A DNA stretch of 27,983 nucleotides from a virus: positions 1-27,983 of IMG/VR virus record IMGVR_UViG_3300047510_003149. One strand, given 5' to 3'. Under the pieces are notes generated by a model. It was not told where the DNA came from and made no database searches. It worked only from the letters and a program-made list of their open reading frames with translations. Every line of letters starts with the position of its first letter. Positions within the stretch are counted from its first letter, which is position 1. Of the stretch, positions 22,675 to 27,983 are shown piece by piece. Made by a program: the position numbers and the translations under genes.

Positions 22675-22760
22675 CGTTCATCAGAGGAAACTCTGACGCA
22701 AGTAGGACGGCGGAACGGATCGTTCATCCCAATGGGACGCAAACCGCCTGAAGGAACGGG
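22675..22760 (+). ncRNA. Glutamine riboswitch (downstream-peptide/glnA type), doubled core
   Basis: The region carries the conserved elements of glutamine-binding RNAs: CGTTCAT (22675-22681), hairpin CAGAG-GAAA-CTCTG (22682-22695), ACGCAAGTAGG (22696-22706) and CCTGAAGGAACG (22747-22758). CGTTC pairs with GAACG as P1. A second CGTTCAT-CCCAATGGG-ACGCAA lies at 22721-22742, and a GGCGGAACG at 22709-22717 could close the first unit, so it reads as two overlapping modules. Alternatively GGCGG (22709-22713)/CCGCC (22744-22748) forms P3 of one large aptamer. The GGAG ribosome-binding site at 22782 and ATG at 22792 follow. The downstream-peptide class is known from cyanobacteria and their phages, upstream of short ORFs. 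Confidence 0.8.
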
Positions 22761-22791
22761 GCCTAAAAATCTCATTTCTTTGGAGCAAAAA

Positions 22792-22929
22792 ATGGCAAAG
22801 GTAGTTTATCGTGGAATCGAATATGATACTCAAAAGCGTCTTGAGTATCAGCAACAAATGATGCAACAACCTCAACAGTACAACGAAACCTATCGTGGTG
22901 TTAAGTTTACTAAGGAGGGTCACAAGTGA
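22792..22929 (+). CDS. DUF4278-like microprotein under riboswitch control
   Basis: The ATG at 22792 follows GGAG by six bases and gives 45 residues. An in-frame upstream extension runs through the riboswitch and is rejected. The sequence has two copies of a YRGxxY/F motif (VVYRGIEYDTQ near the start, ETYRGVKFTKEG near the end) separated by a Gln-rich helix (YQQQMMQQPQQY). YRGV-type motifs are typical of DUF4278 proteins of cyanobacteria and their phages. It fits the short peptide encoded after downstream-peptide RNAs. A link to nitrogen or glutamine metabolism of the infected cell is inferred from the regulation only. Confidence 0.75.
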   Translation: MAKVVYRGIEYDTQKRLEYQQQMMQQPQQYNETYRGVKFTKEGHK

Positions 22930-23027
22930 TGAAGAAACTCAATGTACTTCAACTCATTAAAGAGAAGAAGCAAAAAGAAGATCGTCGTCACCAAGCACAA
23001 TTAGCACAATTAATTGGTGCAAAATGA
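22929..23027 (+). CDS. 32-residue basic microprotein
   Basis: A 32-codon ORF starts with the ATG of a TGATG overlap, nine bases after GGAGG (22915-22919), one of the best ribosome-binding sites in the window. The product is MKKLNVLQLIKEKKQKEDRR followed by HQAQLAQLIGAK. It is strongly basic and predicted as one amphipathic helix. Function is unknown. Coupled overlaps on both sides support translation. Confidence 0.6.
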   Translation: MKKLNVLQLIKEKKQKEDRRHQAQLAQLIGAK

Positions 23028-23113
23028 TGGCACAACTACTCATTTCTACCACTGCTGGAATTGCATTAACAACTATTCTGTTATCTGCATATATTCAGTG
23101 GTTGTATAAGTAA
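23024..23113 (+). CDS. 29-residue transmembrane microprotein
   Basis: The ORF starts at ATGATG, overlapping the previous stop; either Met could be used (29 or 28 residues). The product is essentially one membrane helix: MAQLLISTTAGIALTTILLS then AYIQWLYK. It ends by sharing an A with the ATG of the next gene. Small single-span proteins like this are common in phages and photosynthetic complexes; no specific homologue is recognised. Confidence 0.55.
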   Translation: MMAQLLISTTAGIALTTILLSAYIQWLYK

Positions 23114-23280
23114 TGGATTATCATTACCATTGGGATGATGTAGACAAAGACAACAGACCACCTGCTTGCTACCAACTAACATATAGAGGGTGTAAATATT
23201 GGTCTTGTTATCGAATACATCTCCGAGAGTGGTTTGATCAGGTTTTAAATATAGAACCAATATTTAACAGGAAGGGTTGA
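23113..23280 (+). CDS. 55-residue DUF4278-like microprotein
   Basis: The ORF starts at TAATG overlap with the upstream stop. The product begins MDYHYHWDDVDKDNRPPACY and has LTYRGCKYWSCYRIHLREW, with a YRGxxY motif like that of the 45-residue riboswitch-controlled protein. Aromatic residues, three Cys and several His make metal binding conceivable. Its stop codon lies in the loop of a terminator hairpin. Confidence 0.6.
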   Translation: MDYHYHWDDVDKDNRPPACYQLTYRGCKYWSCYRIHLREWFDQVLNIEPIFNRKG

Positions 23281-23295
23281 TCCCTTCCTTTTTTT
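23269..23295 (+). terminator. Rho-independent terminator overlapping the stop codon
   Basis: Stem AGGAAGGG (23269-23276)/CCCTTCCT (23282-23289), a 5-base loop TTGAT, then a run of Ts to 23295. The TGA stop of the 55-residue gene is in the loop. It ends the NtcA/riboswitch transcript. Confidence 0.88.
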
Positions 23296-23305
23296 ATGCT
23301 AAAAT
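23277..23305 (+). promoter_or_regulatory. Extended -10 promoter embedded in the terminator
   Basis: TTGATC (23277-23282) and TAAAAT (23300-23305) are 17 bases apart, with TG one base before the -10 box (extended -10). The -35 box coincides with the terminator loop. It would drive the 23327-24298 genes including thyX. Confidence 0.55.
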
Positions 23306-23326
23306 TCTGAGAGAGAATGGTATCTT

Positions 23327-23500
23327 ATGGACAAAGAAAAACTAAAACTCATCGTCCGTAATCTTGAACTGTTGGTTGATTCTCTGAAAGCAGAAGTATA
23401 TTCTGATGTTTCTGCTTACAAACATATAGAATCAGATGTGAGAAAAAGACCACTTTTAGATTACGACGAAATATTTGAGGATTCTGATTTAGATGACTGA
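23327..23500 (+). CDS. 57-residue acidic small protein
   Basis: This ORF starts MDKEKLKLIVRNLELLVDSL, a predicted helix with leucine spacing suited to a coiled coil. It continues KAEVYSDVSAYKHIESDVRK and ends in an acidic stretch (DYDEIFEDSDLDD). No family is recognised with confidence. It is first in the thyX operon and overlaps the next gene by 8 bases. Confidence 0.6.
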   Translation: MDKEKLKLIVRNLELLVDSLKAEVYSDVSAYKHIESDVRKRPLLDYDEIFEDSDLDD

Positions 23501-23666
23501 AACATCAAGAGCAAAGAAACTTGTAAAACTTCTTGAAAGGTTAATTAAACAAGACCATCTTTATAATGATGACAAAATTCAGGAAATGAAAGCACAACTT
23601 CGTGCTGTAAAAGAACAAATCAAAGAGTTAGAAGCACAAACATCAAAAGGATTTGGAAAGAAATGA
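23493..23666 (+). CDS. 57-residue coiled-coil small protein
   Basis: The ATG lies inside the previous gene's end. The product MTETSRAKKLVKLLERLIKQ, then DHLYNDDKIQEMKAQLRAVK and EQIKELEAQTSKGFGKK, is almost wholly helical with heptad-like Leu/Ile spacing. The stop overlaps the thyX start (ATGA), so it is translationally coupled to thyX. The role is unknown; it and the preceding protein could pair, since one is acidic and the other basic. Confidence 0.6.
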   Translation: MTETSRAKKLVKLLERLIKQDHLYNDDKIQEMKAQLRAVKEQIKELEAQTSKGFGKK

Positions 23667-24298
23667 CAGTAAAACTCATCAGTGTTACTCCCGATGCAGA
23701 AAAGACAATGGCATATGTTGCTAGAGTTAGCAATCCTGCGAATCAAGACAACGAAAACTATTCCAAGTTGCTTGCTTATTGTATTAAGCATAATCATTGG
23801 TCTGTTTTTGAGCAGGCATTTATGACATTGGAAATTGAAACAAATCGTGGTATCGCGGCTCAGATTTTACGTCACCGTTCGTTTACATATCAGGAATTTT
23901 CACAACGGTATGCAGATTCTTCTTTGTTAGCAGATTATATTCCTGTTCCAGATCTTCGTCGCCAGGACAATAAAAATCGTCAGAATTCTATTGATGATAT
24001 TGGTGAATACGAAAAACTAACCCTCCAAAGTAAAATTCAAGAGCATTTTGCGGAGGGTATGCGCCTCTATAAGGAACTTCTTGCTCATGATGTGGCAAAG
24101 GAGTGTGCAAGGTTTGTGCTGCCCCTGGCAACGCCCACACGCATCTATATGAGTGGCTCTTGCAGGTCATGGATACATTATATCAATCTGCGATCTGCAA
24201 ATGGAACTCAGAAAGAGCATATGGATATTGCTCTAGAATGTAAGAGAGTGTTTTCTGAACAATTCCCAACCGTAGCAGAAGCACTGGAGTGGATCTAA
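23663..24298 (+). CDS. thyX: Flavin-dependent thymidylate synthase ThyX
   Basis: The 211-residue protein makes dTMP from dUMP using methylene-tetrahydrofolate, FAD and NADPH. The ThyX signature is RHRSFTYQEFSQRY (residues 70-83), a variant of RHRxxSxNExSxR with Thr in place of the first Ser of the usual spacing. Also seen are HNHWSVFEQAFMTLEIET near residue 50 and ECARFVLPLATPTRIYMSGSCRSWIHYINLR toward the C-terminus, which holds the dUMP-binding Arg and active-site Ser region. Length is normal and the gene looks intact. ThyX is a standard cyanomyovirus gene supplying dTTP for replication. Confidence 0.97.
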   Translation: MTVKLISVTPDAEKTMAYVARVSNPANQDNENYSKLLAYCIKHNHWSVFEQAFMTLEIETNRGIAAQILRHRSFTYQEFSQRYADSSLLADYIPVPDLRRQDNKNRQNSIDDIGEYEKLTLQSKIQEHFAEGMRLYKELLAHDVAKECARFVLPLATPTRIYMSGSCRSWIHYINLRSANGTQKEHMDIALECKRVFSEQFPTVAEALEWI

Positions 24299-24324
24299 AT
24301 AAATTATCTTGAATTTGTAACTTT

Positions 24325-24573
24325 ATGGCAACATATCCGATTATTCATAAACAAACTGGTGAACAGAAAGAAGTGGAAATGAGTATCCACGACTGGGATC
24401 AGTGGAAAAAAGACAATCCCGAATGGATCCGCGACTGGTCTGATCCTTCTACTTGCCCATCTCCAGGAGAGGTGGGAGAATGGAGGGATAAACTGATTAA
24501 TCGCAATCCTGGATGGAATGAAGTTTTAGATCGTGCAAGTAAAGCACCAAAGTCAACTGTAAAGAAACTCTAA
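24325..24573 (+). CDS. Conserved small cyanophage protein upstream of phoH
   Basis: This 82-residue protein reads MATYPIIHKQTGEQKEVEMS, then IHDWDQWKKDNPEWIRDWSD, then PSPGEVGEWRDKLINRNPGW. The opening and the DWDQWKKDNP segment recall the N-terminal part of FmdB-type zinc-ribbon proteins, but no Cys pairs for zinc remain (one Cys only). Similar short Trp-rich proteins occur beside phoH in T4-like marine phages. It is one base from phoH and probably co-transcribed with it. Function unknown. Confidence 0.7.
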   Translation: MATYPIIHKQTGEQKEVEMSIHDWDQWKKDNPEWIRDWSDPSTCPSPGEVGEWRDKLINRNPGWNEVLDRASKAPKSTVKKL

Positions 24574-24574
24574 T

Positions 24575-25327
24575 ATGGCAAGAAGAAAAAGAGCAGAGCA
24601 ACCAATCGGGGTTGGTCTTACTACTCGTCAAATGAAGCGCAAAAAACCACTGAGTTCAGAATATCTTGTAGATATTGAACCTCTTACAGACAACCAAAGA
24701 AAGTTATTTGATTCTTACAAAGAGCAAAAGCACTTGGTTGCCTATGGTTGTGCTGGAACTGGTAAGACTTTTATCACACTCTTTAATGCCATTAAAGATG
24801 TATTAGATGAAAGAAGTCCATACGAAAGAGTTTATATTGTCCGCTCACTAGTTGCTACTCGTGAAATTGGATTTTTGCCTGGAAGTCACGATGATAAGGC
24901 AGACATTTACCAAATTCCTTATAAGAATATGGTAAAGTATATGTTTCAGATGCCTTCTGATGCAGACTTTGAAATGCTTTATGGAAATCTAAAGTCACAA
25001 GAAACAATCAAGTTTTGGTCCACATCATTCCTTCGTGGCACAACTCTTGATAATGCTATTATTATTGTTGATGAATTCCAGAACGCAAATTTCCACGAGT
25101 TATGTTCTATAATTACTCGTGTTGGTGAAAACTGTAAAATTATGTTTTGTGGAGATGCAACTCAAAGTGATCTTATAAAAACAAATGAAAAAAATGGTGT
25201 AATTGATTTTATGAAAATTTTACGCACTATGCCTTCTTTTGATATAATTGAGTTTGGTATAGATGATATTGTTAGATCTGGTTTAGTTCGAGAGTTCATT
25301 ATTGCAAAAATGGATGCAGGTTTTTGA
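24575..25327 (+). CDS. phoH: PhoH-like P-loop ATPase
   Basis: The 250-residue protein has LTDNQRKLFDSYKEQKHLVAYG leading to Walker A GCAGTGKT (residues 58-65) and Walker B IIIVDEFQN (Asp166-Glu167). Sensor-type segments are MFCGDATQSDL and IVRSLVATREIGFLPG. These are diagnostic of PhoH, an ATPase related to the superfamily 1 helicase core and frequent in marine phages. Its phage function is not settled; RNA-related roles and phosphate-stress regulation have been proposed for family members. The stop overlaps the next ATG by one base. Confidence 0.95.
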   Translation: MARRKRAEQPIGVGLTTRQMKRKKPLSSEYLVDIEPLTDNQRKLFDSYKEQKHLVAYGCAGTGKTFITLFNAIKDVLDERSPYERVYIVRSLVATREIGFLPGSHDDKADIYQIPYKNMVKYMFQMPSDADFEMLYGNLKSQETIKFWSTSFLRGTTLDNAIIIVDEFQNANFHELCSIITRVGENCKIMFCGDATQSDLIKTNEKNGVIDFMKILRTMPSFDIIEFGIDDIVRSGLVREFIIAKMDAGF

Positions 25328-26007
25328 TGTTTAATCACGTTGATTTGAATTTACCCCAACTTGAGAGAGAAACGATTGATGGGGTAAGATACTATAAAGT
25401 TCCTGATAATGATGAATTAATCAAACTTGTTTCTATTACCTCTGTCACCAGTCATAAAAATCGCCAGATATTTGTCAACTGGCGAAAAAAGATTGGTGAA
25501 GAAGAAGCAGATAAGATTACTCGTCAATCGACAAGTCGTGGCACTGATATGCACACACTTGTTGAAAACTATTTGTACAATAGAGATCTTCCAGAAGTTC
25601 AACCTTTGTCTGATTTCTTATTCAAGATTTCTAAGTCAACTCTCAATCGTATAAATAATATTCACGCTCTTGAAGGGTCACTTTACAGTAAGCAACTAGG
25701 CATTGCTGGCACTGTTGACTGTATCGCAGAGTTTGATGGCGAATTGTCAATCATAGACTTTAAGACTTCTAAAAAACCAAAACCACGAGAGTGGATCGAA
25801 CACTATTTCGTTCAATGTATGGCATATGGTTGTATGCTTTACGAACTGACTGGTATTCCAGTTAAAAAACTTGTAATCATTATGGCTTGCGAAAATGGAG
25901 AATGCGTCGTCTATGAAGAAAGAGACAAAACAAAATACATCAAACTACTCACCGAATACATTAGAGAGTTTGTTAGAGATAAACTGGAACAGTATGGAAA
26001 AGAATAA
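25327..26007 (+). CDS. RecB-like PD-(D/E)XK exonuclease
   Basis: I use the ATG at 25327 (TGATG overlap), giving 226 residues beginning MFNHVDLNLPQLER. The nuclease core reads GIAGTVDCIAEFDG (Asp131) and LSIIDFKTSKK (Asp144, Lys146), the D...DxK arrangement of RecB-family and MGME1-like nucleases. The upstream GTDMHTLVENYL supplies the usual N-terminal His/Glu, and HYFVQCMAYGCML is the conserved QxxxY helix. It probably processes DNA ends or single strands during replication and recombination. It lies directly upstream of genes 33-59-32. Confidence 0.85.
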   Translation: MFNHVDLNLPQLERETIDGVRYYKVPDNDELIKLVSITSVTSHKNRQIFVNWRKKIGEEEADKITRQSTSRGTDMHTLVENYLYNRDLPEVQPLSDFLFKISKSTLNRINNIHALEGSLYSKQLGIAGTVDCIAEFDGELSIIDFKTSKKPKPREWIEHYFVQCMAYGCMLYELTGIPVKKLVIIMACENGECVVYEERDKTKYIKLLTEYIREFVRDKLEQYGKE

Positions 26008-26254
26008 AGAACTAGAACAAGTTATAGAGAATAAGTTTCTTACACCCTCCAAGTTTGCTCTAGAAATAGAGCACATTGTAGCAAGTGAAAATATAAATTA
26101 TATTGATGCTATTTGTCACTATTGTGATATCAATAATCTTGAAGTCGACTCAGTAACGAAACTTATTTCAAAACCTCTTAAAGAAAGACTGAAATGGGAC
26201 GCCATTCGTCTTAATTTTATGAAGAAAACATCAAGCGCAAAACTGCCTTTATGA
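25994..26254 (+). CDS. 33: gp33-like late transcription coactivator
   Basis: The start is set at the ATG at 25994 (MEKNKELEQVIENKFLTPSK), inside the end of the exonuclease gene, giving 86 residues versus about 112 for T4 gp33. The helical core FALEIEHIVASENINYIDAI resembles the T4 gp33 region containing IIEKMVEEFGMSYLEA. Position directly before gene 59 matches T4. gp33 bridges the beta-flap of RNA polymerase to the sliding clamp and, with gp55, activates late promoters of the TATAAATA type seen here. The C-terminal SSAKLPL ends in hydrophobics, as expected of a clamp-binding tail. Confidence 0.8.
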   Translation: MEKNKELEQVIENKFLTPSKFALEIEHIVASENINYIDAICHYCDINNLEVDSVTKLISKPLKERLKWDAIRLNFMKKTSSAKLPL

Positions 26255-26847
26255 TTGTGACTCCTTTTGAAACTTATCAACATTATTTGTCACTTAAAAA
26301 TCATTTCACAAACCCAAAATACGACTTCTTTAAATACGGTGCGAAGACCCGTGCTAGTATAACTTCTTTCAACAAAAGGAAGGACAAATACTGGTTCGAG
26401 AAAACAAGTCGTAAGTATAATGACAAAGAAGTTGTGGATTTTCTTGTATCAAACTTTGTAGCAGCAGATTCTCCGAGTAATTTATGGATTGGATCAATTA
26501 TAAATTCTGGCGAAAGAACTTACGCAGAATGGATGCGAAGGCAACAGAGTTTGACTTACTTATTCAAAGAGCAAAGCAACGAATTGTTCTCGGAGACAAA
26601 ATTGCAGGATGCCTTGAATTGTTCCAAAGGGCATCCACCAGTCCTCAAAAAGTTTCTAAGCGGGCAATTATCGCTAGAAACATTAGTCATCTACGACAAA
26701 ATATTTGGTTTCTCAAAAAGTTTTGATAAGAAACTTAACGACCCTGTATGGGAAACCGTAAGTTTAAAAATTAAAAAATACACCCCATTCATAAATACTG
26801 ACATATTCCAGTTCAAACGCATTTTACGGGACATTATAGATGAGTAA
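26251..26847 (+). CDS. 59: gp59-like loader of the replicative helicase
   Basis: The 198-residue protein is collinear with T4 gp59 (about 217). Matching stretches are NPKYDFFKYGAKTRASITSF, FNKRKDKYWFEKTSRKYNDKE, VVDFLVSNFVA, WIGSI and, near the end, DPVWETVSLKIKKYTPFIN. gp59 binds forked DNA and gp32 and loads the gp41 helicase. The gene overlaps gp33 by ATGA and DUF1825 by 8 bases, and gene 32 lies just downstream, the T4 neighbourhood apart from the inserted DUF1825 gene. Confidence 0.92.
   Translation: MIVTPFETYQHYLSLKNHFTNPKYDFFKYGAKTRASITSFNKRKDKYWFEKTSRKYNDKEVVDFLVSNFVAADSPSNLWIGSIINSGERTYAEWMRRQQSLTYLFKEQSNELFSETKLQDALNCSKGHPPVLKKFLSGQLSLETLVIYDKIFGFSKSFDKKLNDPVWETVSLKIKKYTPFINTDIFQFKRILRDIIDE
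26790..26797 (+). promoter_or_regulatory. Late promoter candidate CATAAATA inside gene 59
   Basis: CATAAATA fits NATAAATA and ends 42 bases before the DUF1825 ATG. It may give extra late expression of DUF1825 and gene 32. It is intragenic and could be chance. Confidence 0.35.
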
Positions 26848-27172
26848 CTTTTTTGACTCCGATATTATTCAAGAAGAACTGAAAGAAATCAATCAGTTAC
26901 AGGAAAGCATTTACGGAAGTATTCTGTCTTTCGGTATGATGGACCGTGAGACCAAACTGGAGCACGTTGAAAAACTTGAAACTTTGCTAGAAAAGCAAAG
27001 AGTGATGTATACTAGGTTATCTCTTTCTGACGACCCCAAAGCGGTTGAGATGAAAGAGAACCTTCGCAAATCAGTTGCCCTGATGGGTTTCCCACCAGAG
27101 ACTGATATGAATATACTATTCAGTAGTATGACTAAGACCATTCAATCTCTCAAACAATATATTGACGGTTGA
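26840..27172 (+). CDS. DUF1825 family protein
   Basis: The 110-residue protein starts MSNFFDSDIIQEELKEINQL. It continues with FGMMDRETKLEHVEKLETLLEKQRVMYTRLSLSDDP and ends MNILFSSMTKTIQSLKQYID. The FFDSxIxQxE opening and FDREGK-like turn identify DUF1825, a helical family found almost only in cyanobacteria and their phages. Its function is unknown. In cyanomyoviruses it commonly sits between genes 59 and 32, as here, so a replication-linked role is suspected. Its stop codon lies between the -35 and -10 boxes of the gene 32 promoter. Confidence 0.85.
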   Translation: MSNFFDSDIIQEELKEINQLQESIYGSILSFGMMDRETKLEHVEKLETLLEKQRVMYTRLSLSDDPKAVEMKENLRKSVALMGFPPETDMNILFSSMTKTIQSLKQYIDG

Positions 27173-27190
27173 GGGAATCCCTGTTATACT
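27162..27190 (+). promoter_or_regulatory. Strong sigma-70-type promoter of gene 32 with spacer palindrome
   Basis: TTGACG (27162-27167), a 17-base spacer and TATACT (27185-27190), with a TG extended -10 element at 27182-27183. Both boxes match the bacterial consensus at five of six positions. The spacer holds AGGGA-A-TCCCT (27172-27182), an inverted repeat that may be an operator. The leader to the ATG is about 36 bases, AT-rich and apparently unstructured. Confidence 0.8.
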
Positions 27191-27232
27191 ATCCAAGTAA
27201 TCCAACAAATCTAATTTATCCGAGGTATCAAA

Positions 27233-27983
27233 ATGGGTTTTTCCGACCTTAAAAAGCAATCTAAACTTGGTTCTCTCACCGCAAAACTGGTGAAAGAAGT
27301 AGAAAAAATGAATACTGGTGGGTCAGGTTCCTCCGATGATAGGGTTTGGCGTTTAGATTGTGACAAAAGTGGCAATGGTTATGCAGTAATTCGTTTCCTG
27401 CCTGCCCCTGATGGTGAAGATCTTCCTTTTGTGAAAGTTTATAGTCACGCATTCCAAGGTCCTGGTGGTTGGTTGATCGACACTTGCCTAACAACTGTAA
27501 ATCAAAAGTGTCCTGTGTGTGAGCACAACTCTGGTCTGTGGAATAATGGCACCGATGCTGGCAAAGAAGTTGCCCGTAAGCAGAAGCGTAAACTAACTTA
27601 TATGTCTAACATCTATGTGGTAAAAGATCCTGCCAATCCTGAGAATGAAGGTAAAGTTTTTCTCTTCAAGTATGGTAAGAAAATCTTTGATAAACTCACT
27701 GCAGCAATGCAACCTGAGTTTGAAGATGAGGAAGCAATTGATCCGTTTGACTTCTGGCAAGGTGCTAACTTCAAACTAAAGGCAAAGAATGTTGCTGGTT
27801 ATCGCAACTATGATTCTAGTGAGTTTGCCCGTCCTGAGGCACTTTTAGATGATGATGATGCTCTGGAAGCAATCTGGAAAAAGCAATATTCTCTTGCCGA
27901 GTTTGTTTCTCCTGACCAATTCAAGACTTATGAAGAATTGAAAGCACGCCTTCATTCTGTGCTTGGATCTAAAGCATCTGTGC
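27233..27983 (+). CDS. 32: gp32-like single-stranded DNA-binding protein, 3' truncated
   Basis: 250 codons are present and the gene runs off the window. The start follows CGAGG by seven bases. It is collinear with T4 gp32: LDCDKSGNGYAVIRFLP, TYMSNIYVVKDPANPENEGKVF, FKYGKKIFDKL, FWQGANFKLKAKNVAGYRNYD. The zinc site His-Cys-Cys-Cys is conserved at His72, Cys85, Cys93 and Cys96 (CPVC). The protein coats single-stranded DNA in replication and recombination and contacts gp59. The acidic C-terminal tail is beyond the end of the window. T4 gp32 represses its own translation by binding its leader; the short AT-rich leader here would suit that, by inference. Confidence 0.97.
   Translation, partial: MGFSDLKKQSKLGSLTAKLVKEVEKMNTGGSGSSDDRVWRLDCDKSGNGYAVIRFLPAPDGEDLPFVKVYSHAFQGPGGWLIDTCLTTVNQKCPVCEHNSGLWNNGTDAGKEVARKQKRKLTYMSNIYVVKDPANPENEGKVFLFKYGKKIFDKLTAAMQPEFEDEEAIDPFDFWQGANFKLKAKNVAGYRNYDSSEFARPEALLDDDDALEAIWKKQYSLAEFVSPDQFKTYEELKARLHSVLGSKASV

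Noticed and set aside
22639-22791. In-frame N-terminal extension of the 45-residue microprotein from a TTG
   Set aside because: It starts in the -35 box and runs through the promoter and riboswitch; the ATG at 22792 has a proper GGAG.

Overview
The window looks like part of the genome of a T4-like myovirus infecting marine cyanobacteria (a cyanomyovirus; host probably Synechococcus or Prochlorococcus). The T4 core genes 33, 59 and 32 lie together in T4 order beside phoH, thyX, a RecB-like exonuclease and a glutaredoxin. DUF1825, DUF4278-like microproteins and a cyanobacterial-type glutamine riboswitch point to a cyanobacterial host. The DNA is AT-rich and every supported gene is on the + strand, most joined by ATGA or TAATG overlaps.

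Region 1 (1-5798) encodes virion fibre or adhesin proteins: the end of a glycine-rich/LamG-like protein, a second LamG-like protein, a low-complexity fibre protein behind a perfect T4-type late promoter, and an 1150-residue protein made of about 21 RCC1-like beta-propeller repeats with a second, 10-repeat level of duplication.

Region 2 (5824-20889) is a 15-kb cassette for glycan synthesis and modification. It holds a TPR-glycosyltransferase, two kinds of 2OG-Fe(II) oxygenase, tandem paralogous glycosyltransferase-like proteins, a Cys-cluster protein, a sulfotransferase, a DUF6165 protein, a GH130-like propeller and three multidomain fusions (GT2-methyltransferase; TPR-FkbM-FkbM-radical SAM/SPASM; FkbM-GT25-GT17-DUF6445). 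Its position beside the fibre genes suggests that it builds and decorates a glycan on the virion or on the host surface. This is inference.

Region 3 (20984-23666) holds small genes and dense regulation: glutaredoxin, a structured leader before a small membrane protein, DUF6433, two rho-independent terminators, and a nitrogen-linked control region. That region has an NtcA-like palindrome, a sigma-70-type promoter and a glutamine riboswitch of the downstream-peptide/glnA type with a doubled core. It precedes a chain of tiny genes, five of which (29-57 codons) are easily missed.

Region 4 (23663-27983) is nucleotide metabolism and replication/late transcription: thyX, a small conserved protein, phoH, exonuclease, gp33, gp59, DUF1825 and the 5' part of gene 32, which has its own strong sigma-70 promoter with a palindrome in the spacer.

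All family names come from reading motifs by eye; no database search was run.
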